In this document: positions 1 to 10,035 of the stretch, in pieces
Layout: every line of letters starts with the position of its first letter
Position numbering within the stretch: the stretch's first letter is position 1
Origin: Trypanosoma brucei gambiense DAL972
Lineage: Eukaryota > Euglenozoa > Kinetoplastea > Trypanosomatida > Trypanosomatidae
Length of the DNA stretch: 64,000 nt
Direction: 5' to 3'
Assembly: GCF_000210295.1 (NCBI RefSeq)
Contig: NC_026744.1
Location: 620,001 to 684,000 of the forward strand
Made by a program: the position numbers and the translations under genes
The notes under the pieces: generated by a model
What the model saw: the letters and a program-made list of their open reading frames with translations, nothing else
Told to the model about the DNA's origin: nothing
Database searches by the model: none

Positions 1-929
1 TTTTGTTTAAGGGAAAGAGGGGAATGTGGGAGATCTCGAGTGGCCCATGATGTTGCAGGACAGTGCGGTAAGACTGGAGTAGGGTGATGAGCACGTGTCT
101 TTCTCCCGTGTGTGTGTGTGGAACCTGTGGTGCTTGGTGTGTAGGGAGCAGCGGCTCCAATACCTGCTTCAGACTAATAATGCGAGAGTGTTGGAAACCT
201 TGACTATAGCGCATCATGCTAGCTTACATATATATATATATATATACGTATATACGTATATATATGTATGCATCTGTGTGTAGAATGCTACTTTAAGGGG
301 GCTACGTTCTCTCGGTTGAGTGTACAGTCTTATACATACAAATGCGTCGAAGCGGGATAATGGGCATACACATAGAGTGTTGTTTTCCCCTCCCCCCTTA
401 CTATTTCGTTTTTTTTACTATTATTTCCTTACTCTCCTTTTGAAGCAGATGGATGTGCGCCATGTGAATGCGGGGATGTACTGTGTAGTGTAGTTGAGCC
501 TGGAAGGTCGGCTGCTTCGACATTGATTCGATTGTACATCTCTTTCACCTCGCATATTATTCAGCAACCAACTTGTCGGCCTTGTATCGAAAGCCAATAC
601 ATGTACGTATCACGACTATTAGTACTATTTTTTCCACCTTGTTTGACCTATTGAGCGGTTGCCACAGGTGTATCGTCTAGGAGTTTGTGGGGTTCTGATT
701 TTCTGTTGTTGTTGTTGTTATTGCTATAATTTTTTTTCCCTCTCTACCGTTTAAATTGTTTATTTTCGCTCTCTACTCTTTCACTCGTGCACGTTTCAGC
801 GGGCACGGGAAAGGAGGCGGAAGAAAGAAAGTGATTTGTAAGGGTGAAAAGAGGAAAGTGTGTGAAGAGGAGTGAGCCAAATAGTAAAAGCAATCCAGAC
901 GTGAGGAGGTTTTGATTTGTTTGAAGAAA
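1..929. other. Intergenic region, left edge
   Basis: I see no coding region that can be defended. An alternating AT tract with interspersed CG (about 227-270) is the only clear repeat. The right part is pyrimidine rich and leads into the presumed trans-splice acceptor of the BRO1-domain gene. The stretch probably also holds the 3' UTR of a gene to the left of the window. Confidence 0.6.
727..799 (+). promoter_or_regulatory. Probable spliced-leader acceptor of the BRO1/ALIX-like gene
   Basis: A long T/C-rich tract (about 727-796) is followed by the first AG at 798-799. This would leave a 5' UTR of about 130 nt before the ATG at 930. The arrangement is the usual trypanosome trans-splicing signal; site use is inferred. 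Confidence 0.55.
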
Positions 930-3518
930 ATGACTACATTTGAGCACCTACCTGATTTACTACCCCTTTTACCGTTCCGTCGGGGGAAGAAAGACTCAGT
1001 TGATTGGACATTGTGCATCCGATACATTTCCAGCAACTTTACCAGCAATTACACCTCCAATGTGGAATCCGCACTTCGTCAAATGAATTCGTTTCACCAC
1101 ACTATCGTGCAAACTTGTCATGAGGATGCCACGCAAGCACCTACCGAGAGCTTCATTGAGGAGAAACTCACTCCGTATTGCAAGCTGGTGGCGATGGTTC
1201 AGTCCCATTTGCCTTTACATGGGGGTCTGGTTCACGGTGATTTACGCTTCATTTGGTACGACAGTTTTGATGGAACCAAATATGAATCAAAAAACGCGAA
1301 CCTGGAGTTGCTTTCTTGCGTCTATAATCTCGCTGCCTCGTGGGCTTATATAGGGGCCCAGCAGACTCGAGACGGGCTTGTGGATAAACTGAAGGTGGCA
1401 TCTAAGGCATTCCAGAATGCCACCGGGTACTATGAAATGGCTGAAGGGCTTTTGAGTAGACTCCCACCGGAACTTGCAACTGGCGACCTCACACATGAGT
1501 CGCTATCTTTGCTGAAAAGAATTTGTGCTGCCATGACGCATCACTGTGCTTACCTGAAAGCAGAGATTGATATGAAGGACAACCATTCCGTGCTCTCAAA
1601 GATTGCGCGCGAGGGGGGAAAAGTGTATCAGATAGTTGCTACATCCCTGAAGGAAAGCGCGTGGTACACAAATAGTAGAAGGGGGAGTAAGGCGGTGCTG
1701 CTTGAGCAGGAATTACGGACTTTGTGTTGCGTGTTCAATGCGCGGGCCCACCTACACGTCGCTGAAGTACACTCCAATGCGAATGATCAAGGAATCGCCG
1801 TCGCCCACTTTAATGAGGCCCAGAAACATCTGCAGCAAATAGAGAAGTTACACAGTGTCGAGTTGCGGTCATGGATTAGTAGCATCATTAGCAATGTGAA
1901 TAAAGGGAACGAGAGGGCGCTGTCAATGAACAACACAGTTTATTTCTGCCGGGTGCCGAATGAAGTGGAGCCACCGGCGGGCCTTCCACGGCCGTTGGGC
2001 AAAGCAACGGAGCACCAAAGTTTTTTTGCATTTGAATCTACGCGCGAAAATGATCCATTATTTGGTATTGTTCCCGCGCACATTGCTTCCACCGCCGCTG
2101 GGTGGCGTGACCGGCAGAGGAGTCTTGTCTCTGCTTGTTCCACTTCTTCCAGATCAACACGAAAGAGGGCGGCAGAGCTTTTACAGCGACTCGGCGTGAC
2201 CGCCGTTATTGAAGTGCTTTCCGGGGAAACCAAAGACCGCGGCCGAGTGCCGGCACAACTGCGCAGTAAAATCGAGTCCCTTCGGCGAAATAAGGCGGGT
2301 GAGGCTGTCAACATCGTACAGACGCTGGTAAACATGGTAAAAATTTGTGACAAAATTTATGTCTCGGTACAGGAAGTGGTGAAAAAAGTAAAAAACGAAC
2401 TCGAAGAGGAGCGTCGGCGGGATGCACAATATATGGAGACATACGGCAATAGTATGTGGCGTGGTATGTGCTGCTCCGCATCTGAGGTGCAGCAGTACCA
2501 CTCCATCCAAGTGGCCATTGGGAAGTATGAAGAGGATCTGCAACGCGAGTTGGTAGAGCCATTTGGTCAAGCAAAAATTGTCTTGGATGAAAACTTGAAG
2601 TGTCTAGGAAGGTTGGACTGGCCTATGGAAGATTTGGATGCCCTTATGCCTTTTACGAAGACTGAGGACGTCCGTCAACAGAGTGAAAAAGTGCTGCAGC
2701 AAATCGAGAGACTAAAGAAGTTGACGGCTTGCATACATGAACTTGAGGCGAGCCAGAACAACCGACTTCAGGAGTTGGAACATGCTCTTGAAACGGATGA
2801 CGTGGCACGTGCTCTCTCCGCTGTGGAGGAAAGCCAGTACCAAGTCGTGATGGCGAAGGAGTCGAAGAAAATAAGTGATATGATTGATGGAGTGAGCAGT
2901 AGTGTGCGGAAGGAAGAAGAGGTACTTAGGGAAATTGAGGAGGTGGTGGAAAGTTTAGCTGTCCTTCGGAGCTCGGACCCTATTCTCGAGGAAGCGGAAA
3001 AGGTGTGCAATACACTTGAGTGCGGTTGCTCTGCCTACGCTGAACTTCACCGTGACTTCAGTAATATTGTGAAAAAGGGCTCCGCTATATTGAAGGGGCT
3101 GGAGGTTGTACTCAGCAGCGCGAAGTCGTTCGTGGCGACACGCAAGTCCGAGGCGGAACAAATCCGAGTTTCACTCGACGAACAAATAGCACACAAGATT
3201 GCAGAGCTAGAGCACAAAAAGGAAAGCGAAAGGGCTGTTGAGGAGTCACAACGGCGACAGGAGGAACTTCAACTTCAAGTTCAGCTCCTTGAGCGTCAGC
3301 TTGATCCGCAGAGGTCGGAACGTATGGCGGAGGTACTGCGACGACAGCGTGAGGCGGCAGCCGCGTTCTCAAGCACTTCCGCGTCACTTCCCCCATCAAA
3401 CATGTCAGGTGTCGATGCCCCACCAGCGTATGATTTCGTTGTGAATAACGTCCACCCTAACGTGCCCACACACACCCATCCGCCGCAGTACTATGCACCT
3501 CATAATCCCTTATCTTAG
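930..3518 (+). CDS. BRO1-domain protein, ALIX/Bro1-like ESCRT accessory factor
   Basis: The protein has 862 residues. The N-terminal third to half reads as a BRO1 domain (LPLLPFRRGKKD near the start, then a helical stretch with LVHGDLRFIWYDSF and NLELLSCVYNLAASWAYIG), which in ALIX/Bro1 proteins binds ESCRT-III/CHMP4. The middle and C-terminal parts are long charged helices like the ALIX V domain, followed by a Q/E/R-rich coiled coil. The last 60 or so residues are proline rich and include PPAY, a WW-domain-binding type motif, and PPQYYAP. Length matches animal ALIX. I chose the ATG at 930; the frame is open 18 nt further upstream but only to non-ATG codons. The expected role is in multivesicular-body sorting or membrane scission at endosomes. 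BRO1 assignment is firm; equivalence to ALIX rather than Bro1/HD-PTP is inferred from the tail. Confidence 0.85.
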   Translation: MTTFEHLPDLLPLLPFRRGKKDSVDWTLCIRYISSNFTSNYTSNVESALRQMNSFHHTIVQTCHEDATQAPTESFIEEKLTPYCKLVAMVQSHLPLHGGLVHGDLRFIWYDSFDGTKYESKNANLELLSCVYNLAASWAYIGAQQTRDGLVDKLKVASKAFQNATGYYEMAEGLLSRLPPELATGDLTHESLSLLKRICAAMTHHCAYLKAEIDMKDNHSVLSKIAREGGKVYQIVATSLKESAWYTNSRRGSKAVLLEQELRTLCCVFNARAHLHVAEVHSNANDQGIAVAHFNEAQKHLQQIEKLHSVELRSWISSIISNVNKGNERALSMNNTVYFCRVPNEVEPPAGLPRPLGKATEHQSFFAFESTRENDPLFGIVPAHIASTAAGWRDRQRSLVSACSTSSRSTRKRAAELLQRLGVTAVIEVLSGETKDRGRVPAQLRSKIESLRRNKAGEAVNIVQTLVNMVKICDKIYVSVQEVVKKVKNELEEERRRDAQYMETYGNSMWRGMCCSASEVQQYHSIQVAIGKYEEDLQRELVEPFGQAKIVLDENLKCLGRLDWPMEDLDALMPFTKTEDVRQQSEKVLQQIERLKKLTACIHELEASQNNRLQELEHALETDDVARALSAVEESQYQVVMAKESKKISDMIDGVSSSVRKEEEVLREIEEVVESLAVLRSSDPILEEAEKVCNTLECGCSAYAELHRDFSNIVKKGSAILKGLEVVLSSAKSFVATRKSEAEQIRVSLDEQIAHKIAELEHKKESERAVEESQRRQEELQLQVQLLERQLDPQRSERMAEVLRRQREAAAAFSSTSASLPPSNMSGVDAPPAYDFVVNNVHPNVPTHTHPPQYYAPHNPLS

Positions 3519-4369
3519 CGTGTTGCGTTTTTTTTCTGGTCGAAATAAAGCTACCATCAGAAGGTGAATTTGTTCCTTCCCTTCCACGCACATACCGACG
3601 GACCGCGGAGGCGGGGAAACATGGCAATGCATTCCCTTCTCAGAAGTTGGTGGTTCTTTATCGGTTTTCCCGGTTTTTGCTTTTGTTTTCCAATTCGCTG
3701 TTAAAACTGAAAATCAGAATCGAAAGGTGACGAAAAGAAATGTCTGAGGGATGAAACAACTGTTAGCGACGGTAAGCTGATGCTATATTGTGACGACTGT
3801 GGCTCCGTCACTATTGCGTAGTGTATTTTTTTTTATCCCGTTGCTTGCATGTACATGTAATACGGACAGCTTCACAACTCCGAGAGTGATTTGGGGTACT
3901 CGGAGCCGCAAGTGCACGAGTTAAGTTGATGCCTGTGTGCGTGCAAATGAGTGGGTGCTTGAGGATACTTTATGGTGTGGTTATTTTCCTATTTCCCCCC
4001 CTTGCTATTTGTGGCCTGCAGTGCCGTCGTACGTCGTATGCGTTCGTAAGCTTCAATTCCTTTGACTTTGTTGGTGGAATTACCCCGCGATAGTCGGCAT
4101 CGCTCATGTGAGGTAGAGGGAGGTGGGATTATTATCTTCTGGGGTTCTGAAACCTTCAGCAAGTTTTGCTTGTTCACCCTCTCCCTTCTGCTTGCCATTT
4201 TCAATTTTTTTCCTTTTTTTTTTTTTTAGTGCGGTAAGGGCGACCGTTGATGAGTAGGGTTGTTTTTAAAGCAAGGTTTTGAGGATCGATAGGAGAGCAG
4301 ACTGACAAAACAAAAAGGCCATAGAATTTTCTTTTATTTTTTGCGTAATCGTTCTGAGGCTTGACGATC
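3519..4369 (+). other. Intergenic region
   Basis: This stretch holds the presumed 3' UTR of the BRO1 gene and the 5' region of the repeat-protein gene. A T-rich tract at about 4201-4227 ends in AG at 4228-4229, a strong candidate trans-splice acceptor that leaves about 140 nt before the ATG at 4370. I see no RNA gene. Confidence 0.55.
4201..4229 (+). promoter_or_regulatory. Probable spliced-leader acceptor of the repeat-protein gene
   Basis: A nearly pure pyrimidine tract (T-rich with single Cs) runs directly into AG at 4228-4229. It is the best acceptor candidate upstream of the ATG at 4370. Confidence 0.6.
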
Positions 4370-7300
4370 ATGACTACATGGCTCTTCAATGTAAGTGTCT
4401 TGCATCTGTCTGCCTCCTTCTCTGAGCCGCGACTAGCCTCCTTCGCGGCTGAGGGACAACTCGCGTGTCGTATGTTTTTCAACGGAAAACCTCTCGATCT
4501 CACATTTCAGCCCGCATCGGAGATGATTGGAGGGGGAAAACCCCGGTCTACTTTTCTTTACCGTATCCAATCCCTCACGGTTGCTGACCTTTTAAACATG
4601 TTGAGGCAGAGGTCTGTGAGGTTTTACATCGTTCCCGTGAAAAGGAACAGTGATCCGTTAGGTAAGGAGATACGGGCAGCCTGCAGAGCGACCACGAACA
4701 TCATGTGCATAGCAGAGCGTGGGGGTGGGCTGCTTGAACTTCCCCTGACATCTGCTGCTTCAAAGGAAGAAGGAAATAGTGGTATTGTAGGTACTCTTTC
4801 GGTATGTATTGCTTTTGATCAGTTAGCGGAAGTGGAGCTACGTCTCAAGGAGTTTTACGTCTCGGGCTTGGAAAATGGGATATATGGATTGCATTGTCGT
4901 CTTGCTCCCTTCAAGGAGGGTGTTGTGAGCAAGTTGACGCGGGCGCTGTCTGGCACCGCTCGGTGGACTGACGCCGAAGTGCCTATGGCGAAGTATCGGG
5001 GTGTGCTGCGTAACTTAAAAAAGCATCAGTTTGCTATAGCTGTTTATTTGATAGATGGCAATAATAACGAAAGGCCAGTCGCGTCGTTTGAAGTGGATTT
5101 AGCAATCAAAAATACAAGTGCGTCCTGCAAAGAGATAACAATCCCATTCTCCATGAGTGATGGAAAGACATCAACAACGGTGAACGGGGCTCTTCAACTG
5201 AGCGGGTTACCGACCTTTGAGGACGAAATGCAAAAAATATTACGAGCAGGTCCGGCATGCGTTGACACTGAAGATGAAAAGAAAGAGAAAAACAAATTCT
5301 CAGATCCCGAAGGGGCCAAGAGCTCAGAGGCCGAGAGCACCACAGAAATTGATACAGAAAACTCAAGTATGGGTCGCCATCTCCCCGAATACTCGCAGGG
5401 ATCGTCCCCTCCAATTGTTTCGCGCACATCAACCCCTACAAGAGCGTCACCACGGGATATTTCTTCCCCACCTAGCGAAGATCAAGATGCTGAAGATTGT
5501 CGATTCAGCTTTCCGAGTAAAAACAGCATTTCTGCCCTTTGGCACTCTGAAGCAGATCTGGAATCTCCAACACCGCCACCTGAGAAGGACATGGATGTGC
5601 ATGGTGATGTTCCACCGCCAACACCGCCACCCGAGAAGGACATGGATGTGCATGGTGATGTTCCACCGCCAACACCGCCACCTGAGAAGGACATGGATGT
5701 GCATGGTGATGTTCCACCGCCAACACCGCCACCCGAGAAGGACATGGATGTGCATGGTGATGTTCCACCGCCAACACCGCCACCCGAGAAGGACATGGAT
5801 GTGCATGGTGATGTTCCACCGCCAACACCGCCACCTGAGAAGGACATGGATGTGCATGGTGATGTTCCACCGCCAACACCGCCACCCGAGAAGGACATGG
5901 ATGTGCATGGTGATGTTCCACCGCCAACACCGCCACCTGAGAAGGACATGGATGTGCATGGTGATGTTCCACCGCCAACACCGCCACCTGAGAAGGACAT
6001 GGATGTGCATGGTGATGTTCCACCGCCAACACCGCCACCTGAGAAGGACATGGATGTGCATGGTGATGTTCCACCGCCAACACCGCCACCTGAGAAGGAC
6101 ATGGATGTGCATGGTGATGTTCCACCGCCAACACCGCCACCTGAGAAGGACATGGATGTGCATGGTGATGTTCCACCGCCAACACCGCCACCTGAGAAGG
6201 ACATGGATGTGCATGGTGATGTTCCACCGCCAACACCGCCACCTGAGAAGGACATGGATGTGCATGGTGATGTTCCACCGCCAACACCGCCACCTGAGAA
6301 GGACATGGATGTGCATGGTGATGTTCCACCGCCAACACCGCCACCTGAGAAGGACATGGATGTGCATGGTGATGTTCCACCGCCAACACCGCCACCCGAG
6401 AAGGACATGGATGTGCATGGTGATGTTCCACCGCCAACACCGCCACCTGAGAAGGACATGGATGTGCATGGTGATGTTCCACCGCCAACACCGCCACCTG
6501 AGAAGGACATGGATGTGCATGGTGATGTTCCACCGCCAACACCGCCACCTGAGAAGGACATGGATGTGCATGGTGATGTTCCACCGCCAACACCGCCACC
6601 TGAGAAGGACATGGATGTGCATGGTGATGTTCCACCGCCAACACCGCCACCTGAGAAGGACATGGATGTGCATGGTGATGTTCCACCGCCAACACCGCCA
6701 CCTGAGAAGGACATGGATGTGCATGGTGATGTTCCACCGCCAACACCGCCACCTGAGAAGGACATGGATGTGCATGGTGATGTTCCACCGCCAACACCGC
6801 CACCCGAGAAGGACATGGATGTGCATGGTGATGTTCCACCGCCAACACCGCCACCTGAGAAGGACATGGATGTGCATGGTGATGTTCCACCGCCAACACC
6901 GCCACCCGAGAAGGACATGGATGTGCATGGTGATGTTCCACCGCCAACACCGCCACCTGAGAAGGACATGGATGTGCATGGTGATGTTCCACCGCCAACA
7001 CCGCCACCCGAGAAGGACATGGATGTGCATGGTGATGTTCCACCGCCAACACCGCCACCCGAGAAGGACATGGATGTGCATGGTGATGTTCCACCGCCAA
7101 CACCGCCACCTGAGAAGGACATGGATGTGCATGGTGATGTTCCACCGCCAACACCGCCACCCGAGAAGGACATGGATGTGCATGGTGATGTTCCACCGCC
7201 AACACCGCCACCTGAGAAGGACATGGATGTGCATGGTGATGTTCCACCGCCAACACCGCCACCCGAGAAGGACATGGATGTGCATGGTGATGTTCCACCG

Positions 7301-8119
7301 CCAACACCGCCACCCGAGAAGGACATGGATGTGCATGGTGATGTTCCACCGCCAACACCGCCACCCGAGAAGGACATGGATGTGCATGGTGATGTTCCGA
7401 TGGTTGTGGAGGGTAGTGCAAATGTTGATTCTTCATGTGTGCTTGTTTGTAGTGGAGGTGCTGAAGATGTTGTTGATGTCCCTGCAGATCTTGAATCGGT
7501 TGATGATGAAAATGTTTATGTTTCCGAATTGCAATCCACTGCTGTTTTGAATGAAGATGTTACATTGTTGTTAGATGAATGTGACAGAATGGTGGTAGGT
7601 CGTGACGAGGGTGCCTCTGGTAGATCTGTTGGCGTGCCAACACTACAGGCTTCTAATTTAATAGAATTTCCACCGCCATCAAATGGAAAAGAACCTGCTA
7701 CCTCGAGGGAAGAGGCAGCTGATCTTCTTTTAACACGTGAGAGGGAACTGCTCGATGCGATGGAACATGAGAATGAGTGTATTGACATGCTTGTGCAGTC
7801 TCTTAGAAGGATGGATAACGCATCTGAGAAGGATAGGGCTGCTTATTGTGCCGAAGTGGACAGGTTGCAGCAGCAGTTTAAGCTGCTGGATGAAGCGGAG
7901 GAGGAGCTGACGTTGCTGCTGGCGCGTGCCACCCAAAGGTTTAATTTATGTCGTGAGGAACGTCGGAAATCACAGTTGGAGCTCTTGGAGGCGCGCGCGC
8001 GGAAGGAAACGTACAGTTTGGCACTTGCTATGATGGACCAGGAGTTGCGTACACAGTTTGATAACGATGGCAACCGTCGCCCAGGAGGGATGTTCCTATC
8101 CAAAAGTGACTCTTCATAA
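4370..8119 (+). CDS. Large repeat protein: beta-rich N-terminus, 36 x 17-residue repeat, C-terminal coiled coil
   Basis: The protein has 1249 residues and I do not recognise it by name. Residues 1 to about 300 look globular and beta rich, with two segments that could be C2-like folds (inference only). Residues about 300-400 are charged and Ser/Pro rich. Residues about 400-1010 are 36 tandem copies of a 17-residue unit (TPPPEKDMDVHGDVPPP). Residues about 1011-1110 are acidic, and about 1115-1249 form a strong coiled coil (LLTRERELLDAMEHE onward, rich in L, E, R and Q). The ATG at 4370 follows a clear acceptor AG at 4229; an in-frame TTG lies three codons upstream. The layout of globular head, repeat spacer and coiled coil is typical of trypanosome cytoskeletal or flagellum-attachment proteins, but nothing here proves that. 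Repeat number probably varies between strains and between alleles. Confidence 0.8.
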   Translation: MTTWLFNVSVLHLSASFSEPRLASFAAEGQLACRMFFNGKPLDLTFQPASEMIGGGKPRSTFLYRIQSLTVADLLNMLRQRSVRFYIVPVKRNSDPLGKEIRAACRATTNIMCIAERGGGLLELPLTSAASKEEGNSGIVGTLSVCIAFDQLAEVELRLKEFYVSGLENGIYGLHCRLAPFKEGVVSKLTRALSGTARWTDAEVPMAKYRGVLRNLKKHQFAIAVYLIDGNNNERPVASFEVDLAIKNTSASCKEITIPFSMSDGKTSTTVNGALQLSGLPTFEDEMQKILRAGPACVDTEDEKKEKNKFSDPEGAKSSEAESTTEIDTENSSMGRHLPEYSQGSSPPIVSRTSTPTRASPRDISSPPSEDQDAEDCRFSFPSKNSISALWHSEADLESPTPPPEKDMDVHGDVPPPTPPPEKDMDVHGDVPPPTPPPEKDMDVHGDVPPPTPPPEKDMDVHGDVPPPTPPPEKDMDVHGDVPPPTPPPEKDMDVHGDVPPPTPPPEKDMDVHGDVPPPTPPPEKDMDVHGDVPPPTPPPEKDMDVHGDVPPPTPPPEKDMDVHGDVPPPTPPPEKDMDVHGDVPPPTPPPEKDMDVHGDVPPPTPPPEKDMDVHGDVPPPTPPPEKDMDVHGDVPPPTPPPEKDMDVHGDVPPPTPPPEKDMDVHGDVPPPTPPPEKDMDVHGDVPPPTPPPEKDMDVHGDVPPPTPPPEKDMDVHGDVPPPTPPPEKDMDVHGDVPPPTPPPEKDMDVHGDVPPPTPPPEKDMDVHGDVPPPTPPPEKDMDVHGDVPPPTPPPEKDMDVHGDVPPPTPPPEKDMDVHGDVPPPTPPPEKDMDVHGDVPPPTPPPEKDMDVHGDVPPPTPPPEKDMDVHGDVPPPTPPPEKDMDVHGDVPPPTPPPEKDMDVHGDVPPPTPPPEKDMDVHGDVPPPTPPPEKDMDVHGDVPPPTPPPEKDMDVHGDVPPPTPPPEKDMDVHGDVPPPTPPPEKDMDVHGDVPPPTPPPEKDMDVHGDVPMVVEGSANVDSSCVLVCSGGAEDVVDVPADLESVDDENVYVSELQSTAVLNEDVTLLLDECDRMVVGRDEGASGRSVGVPTLQASNLIEFPPPSNGKEPATSREEAADLLLTRERELLDAMEHENECIDMLVQSLRRMDNASEKDRAAYCAEVDRLQQQFKLLDEAEEELTLLLARATQRFNLCREERRKSQLELLEARARKETYSLALAMMDQELRTQFDNDGNRRPGGMFLSKSDSS
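5567..7399 (+). repeat. 36-copy, 51-bp in-frame coding minisatellite
   Basis: The unit is exactly 51 bp. Measured at the variable base, copies start at 5581 and recur every 51 bp to 7366 (1785/51 = 35 intervals, 36 copies). By eye, the only base that differs among copies is the third position of one proline codon before GAG. It is T in 23 copies and C in 13, and both are synonymous. Because 51 is a multiple of 3 and the unit lacks stops in most frames, the array also creates long spurious ORFs on both strands. Confidence 0.95.
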
Positions 8120-8676
8120 ACACGTCTCATTTTTTTCTCTAGGTGGGGCACAGGTGAGTAGGATTGAATATCCGGTTACTCTGCCTTCAACTTCGGAGTG
8201 GAAATGGTGCCTTTAACCGATTTTTCACCTTGTACGGTATTGTACAGGTGTAGCTACTACTGACTTTTTTTTTTCACATTCGGCTGCACATTGGGTGTGC
8301 AACCGGACAATGTTTCGAAGCGGGTGCTGATTTTGGCGCTGGGGATGAAACCACGCGACAGCATTCGCGTGAGTTTGAGGTTGCTTCGTCTATGCAAGTG
8401 ACTCCGTTGCTTTCACTAATTGCTGTGGACCCCTCCTGGGGGGAAGGGACTCAGTGGGCAAAGCAAATGTCGTCTTTTTGGCTTGTTTTGATGCTACGGA
8501 AAATCGTTCCTTCCTCTTTTGTATTGTCCGCTAGAATACCCGTTTGTCACTTTGTATACCCACATTTTTGATGCAGTGTAACCCTCCCTCCTTTTCCCCA
8601 TTTTTTCTTTTACATTTGATGATTTCGTCCTCGAAAAAATAATACAATAGTTGCACTAAGCGCTACAAGGTAAACC
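8120..8676 (+). other. Intergenic region
   Basis: This stretch holds the presumed 3' UTR of the repeat protein and the 5' region of eRF1. A pyrimidine tract at about 8583-8618 is followed by the first AG at 8649-8650, a plausible acceptor 26 nt before the eRF1 ATG. I see no other element. Confidence 0.5.
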
Positions 8677-10035
8677 ATGGCCGACCACGAGTTGTCCGAG
8701 TCCGAGAAGGCAATTGAACGATATAAGGTGAAGAAGCTCATCCAAATGCTCGAGAGTGCTCGCGGTATGGGCACAAGCGTCATAAGCATTTACATGACCC
8801 CAAAGGAGCAGATATCTGGCATGGTAACTAAACTGAACAACGAGTACGGAACGGCCTCCAACATCAAATCGCACACCAACAAGCTTAGCGTTCAAAGTGC
8901 CATCACTGCCTCTCTCGGTAGGTTAAAGCAGTACAACCGACTCCCACCTAATGGGCTCCTCCTCTACTGCGGTACCGTCCTCACGGCAGAAAACAAGGAG
9001 AAAAAACTTACACTTGATATTGAGCCTTTCAAGCCGGTTAGCCGGAGCCTATACCTCTGTGACAACAAGTTCCACACCGAAGAGCTCCACCGCATGCTGG
9101 AGTCTGATGAGAAGTTTGGATTCATTGTTGTAGACGGTAGTGGCACAACCTATGCAACTCTTTGTGGGAGTGTGAAGGAGAAGCTGAGTTCATTCACCGT
9201 AGAGCTACCGAAAAAGCACGGAAGAGGTGGTCAAAGTAAAAATCGTTTCGCACGTATTCGTATGGAAAGGCGCCACAACTACCTTCGCAAGGTGGCCGAA
9301 GGCGCCACGCAATTATTTATAACAAACGACCGTCCAAATATCGTGGGGCTCGTGCTTGCCGGTTCTGCTGAGTTCAAGGAAGTGTTGTACCAGTCAGATC
9401 TGTTTGATCCGCGCCTGAAAGCGATCGTGGTGAAGGTTGTAGATGTTGCCCATCCGGGCGATGTGGGCCTCAATCAGGCCATAGATCTCGCGGCGGATGC
9501 GCTGTCTGGAGTTAAGCTCGTACAAGAGAAGAAACTACTTCAGGGATTCTTTGATCAGATCGCTTGTGATACGCAGCTGTATTGCTTTGGTGTTCAGGAT
9601 ACCCTGAAGTGCTTGGAGGCGGGCGCGGTGGAAACACTTATTGTGTATGAAGACCTTAACATTTACCGCTACACTGTTGTGAAGAATCGCGGAGCAGACG
9701 ATGAGGAAACCCTCGTCCATGTTATGTCGGAGGAAGAAGCAAAGAGGTCTAATATACACATGCAGGAGTCCGGGAAGACACGCAATGAAATTGAACAGGA
9801 AGACTTTGTCGACTGGCTCGCGACAAACTACCGCAAGTTTGGTTGCGCCTTGGAGTTGATCACGAATCGCAGTCAGGAGGGAACTCAATTCGTCCGCGGT
9901 TTTGGAGGGATTGGAGGTGTGTTGCGGTATAAACTTGATATTATTGCTTTGCGTGATGTGGAGAAAAAAGAAGATGATGAGGAGCGCATTGCAGCGAACA
10001 ATGAGGAGTTTGACTTCGACGACGACTTTATGTAA
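8677..10035 (+). CDS. eRF1: Eukaryotic peptide chain release factor 1
   Basis: The protein has 452 residues, close to the usual 430-460. It recognises all three stop codons in the ribosomal A site and triggers peptide release together with eRF3. Diagnostic motifs are all present. TASNIKS (residues 59-65) and YLCDNKF (126-132, the YxCxxxF motif) belong to the stop-decoding N domain. GGQ at 184-186, inside GRGGQSKNRFARIR, is the peptidyl-hydrolysis loop of the M domain. The C-terminal domain ends in an acidic tail (about 437-452), as in other eRF1s, used for eRF3 contact. The motifs are canonical, which fits the use of TAA, TAG and TGA as stops by neighbouring genes. The start is the ATG at 8677 shortly after a plausible acceptor AG. 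Confidence 0.97.
   Translation: MADHELSESEKAIERYKVKKLIQMLESARGMGTSVISIYMTPKEQISGMVTKLNNEYGTASNIKSHTNKLSVQSAITASLGRLKQYNRLPPNGLLLYCGTVLTAENKEKKLTLDIEPFKPVSRSLYLCDNKFHTEELHRMLESDEKFGFIVVDGSGTTYATLCGSVKEKLSSFTVELPKKHGRGGQSKNRFARIRMERRHNYLRKVAEGATQLFITNDRPNIVGLVLAGSAEFKEVLYQSDLFDPRLKAIVVKVVDVAHPGDVGLNQAIDLAADALSGVKLVQEKKLLQGFFDQIACDTQLYCFGVQDTLKCLEAGAVETLIVYEDLNIYRYTVVKNRGADDEETLVHVMSEEEAKRSNIHMQESGKTRNEIEQEDFVDWLATNYRKFGCALELITNRSQEGTQFVRGFGGIGGVLRYKLDIIALRDVEKKEDDEERIAANNEEFDFDDDFM

Noticed and set aside
5567..7399. CRISPR-like or centromere-like array
   Set aside because: The units are contiguous with no spacers, in frame, and translate to a coherent repeat inside a long gene.
5447..7436. Three long minus-strand ORFs (over 600 codons each) and one plus-strand ORF in a second frame
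   Set aside because: They are by-products of the 51-bp repeat, whose length is a multiple of three and which lacks stops in those frames. The real frame has non-repetitive, protein-like ends.
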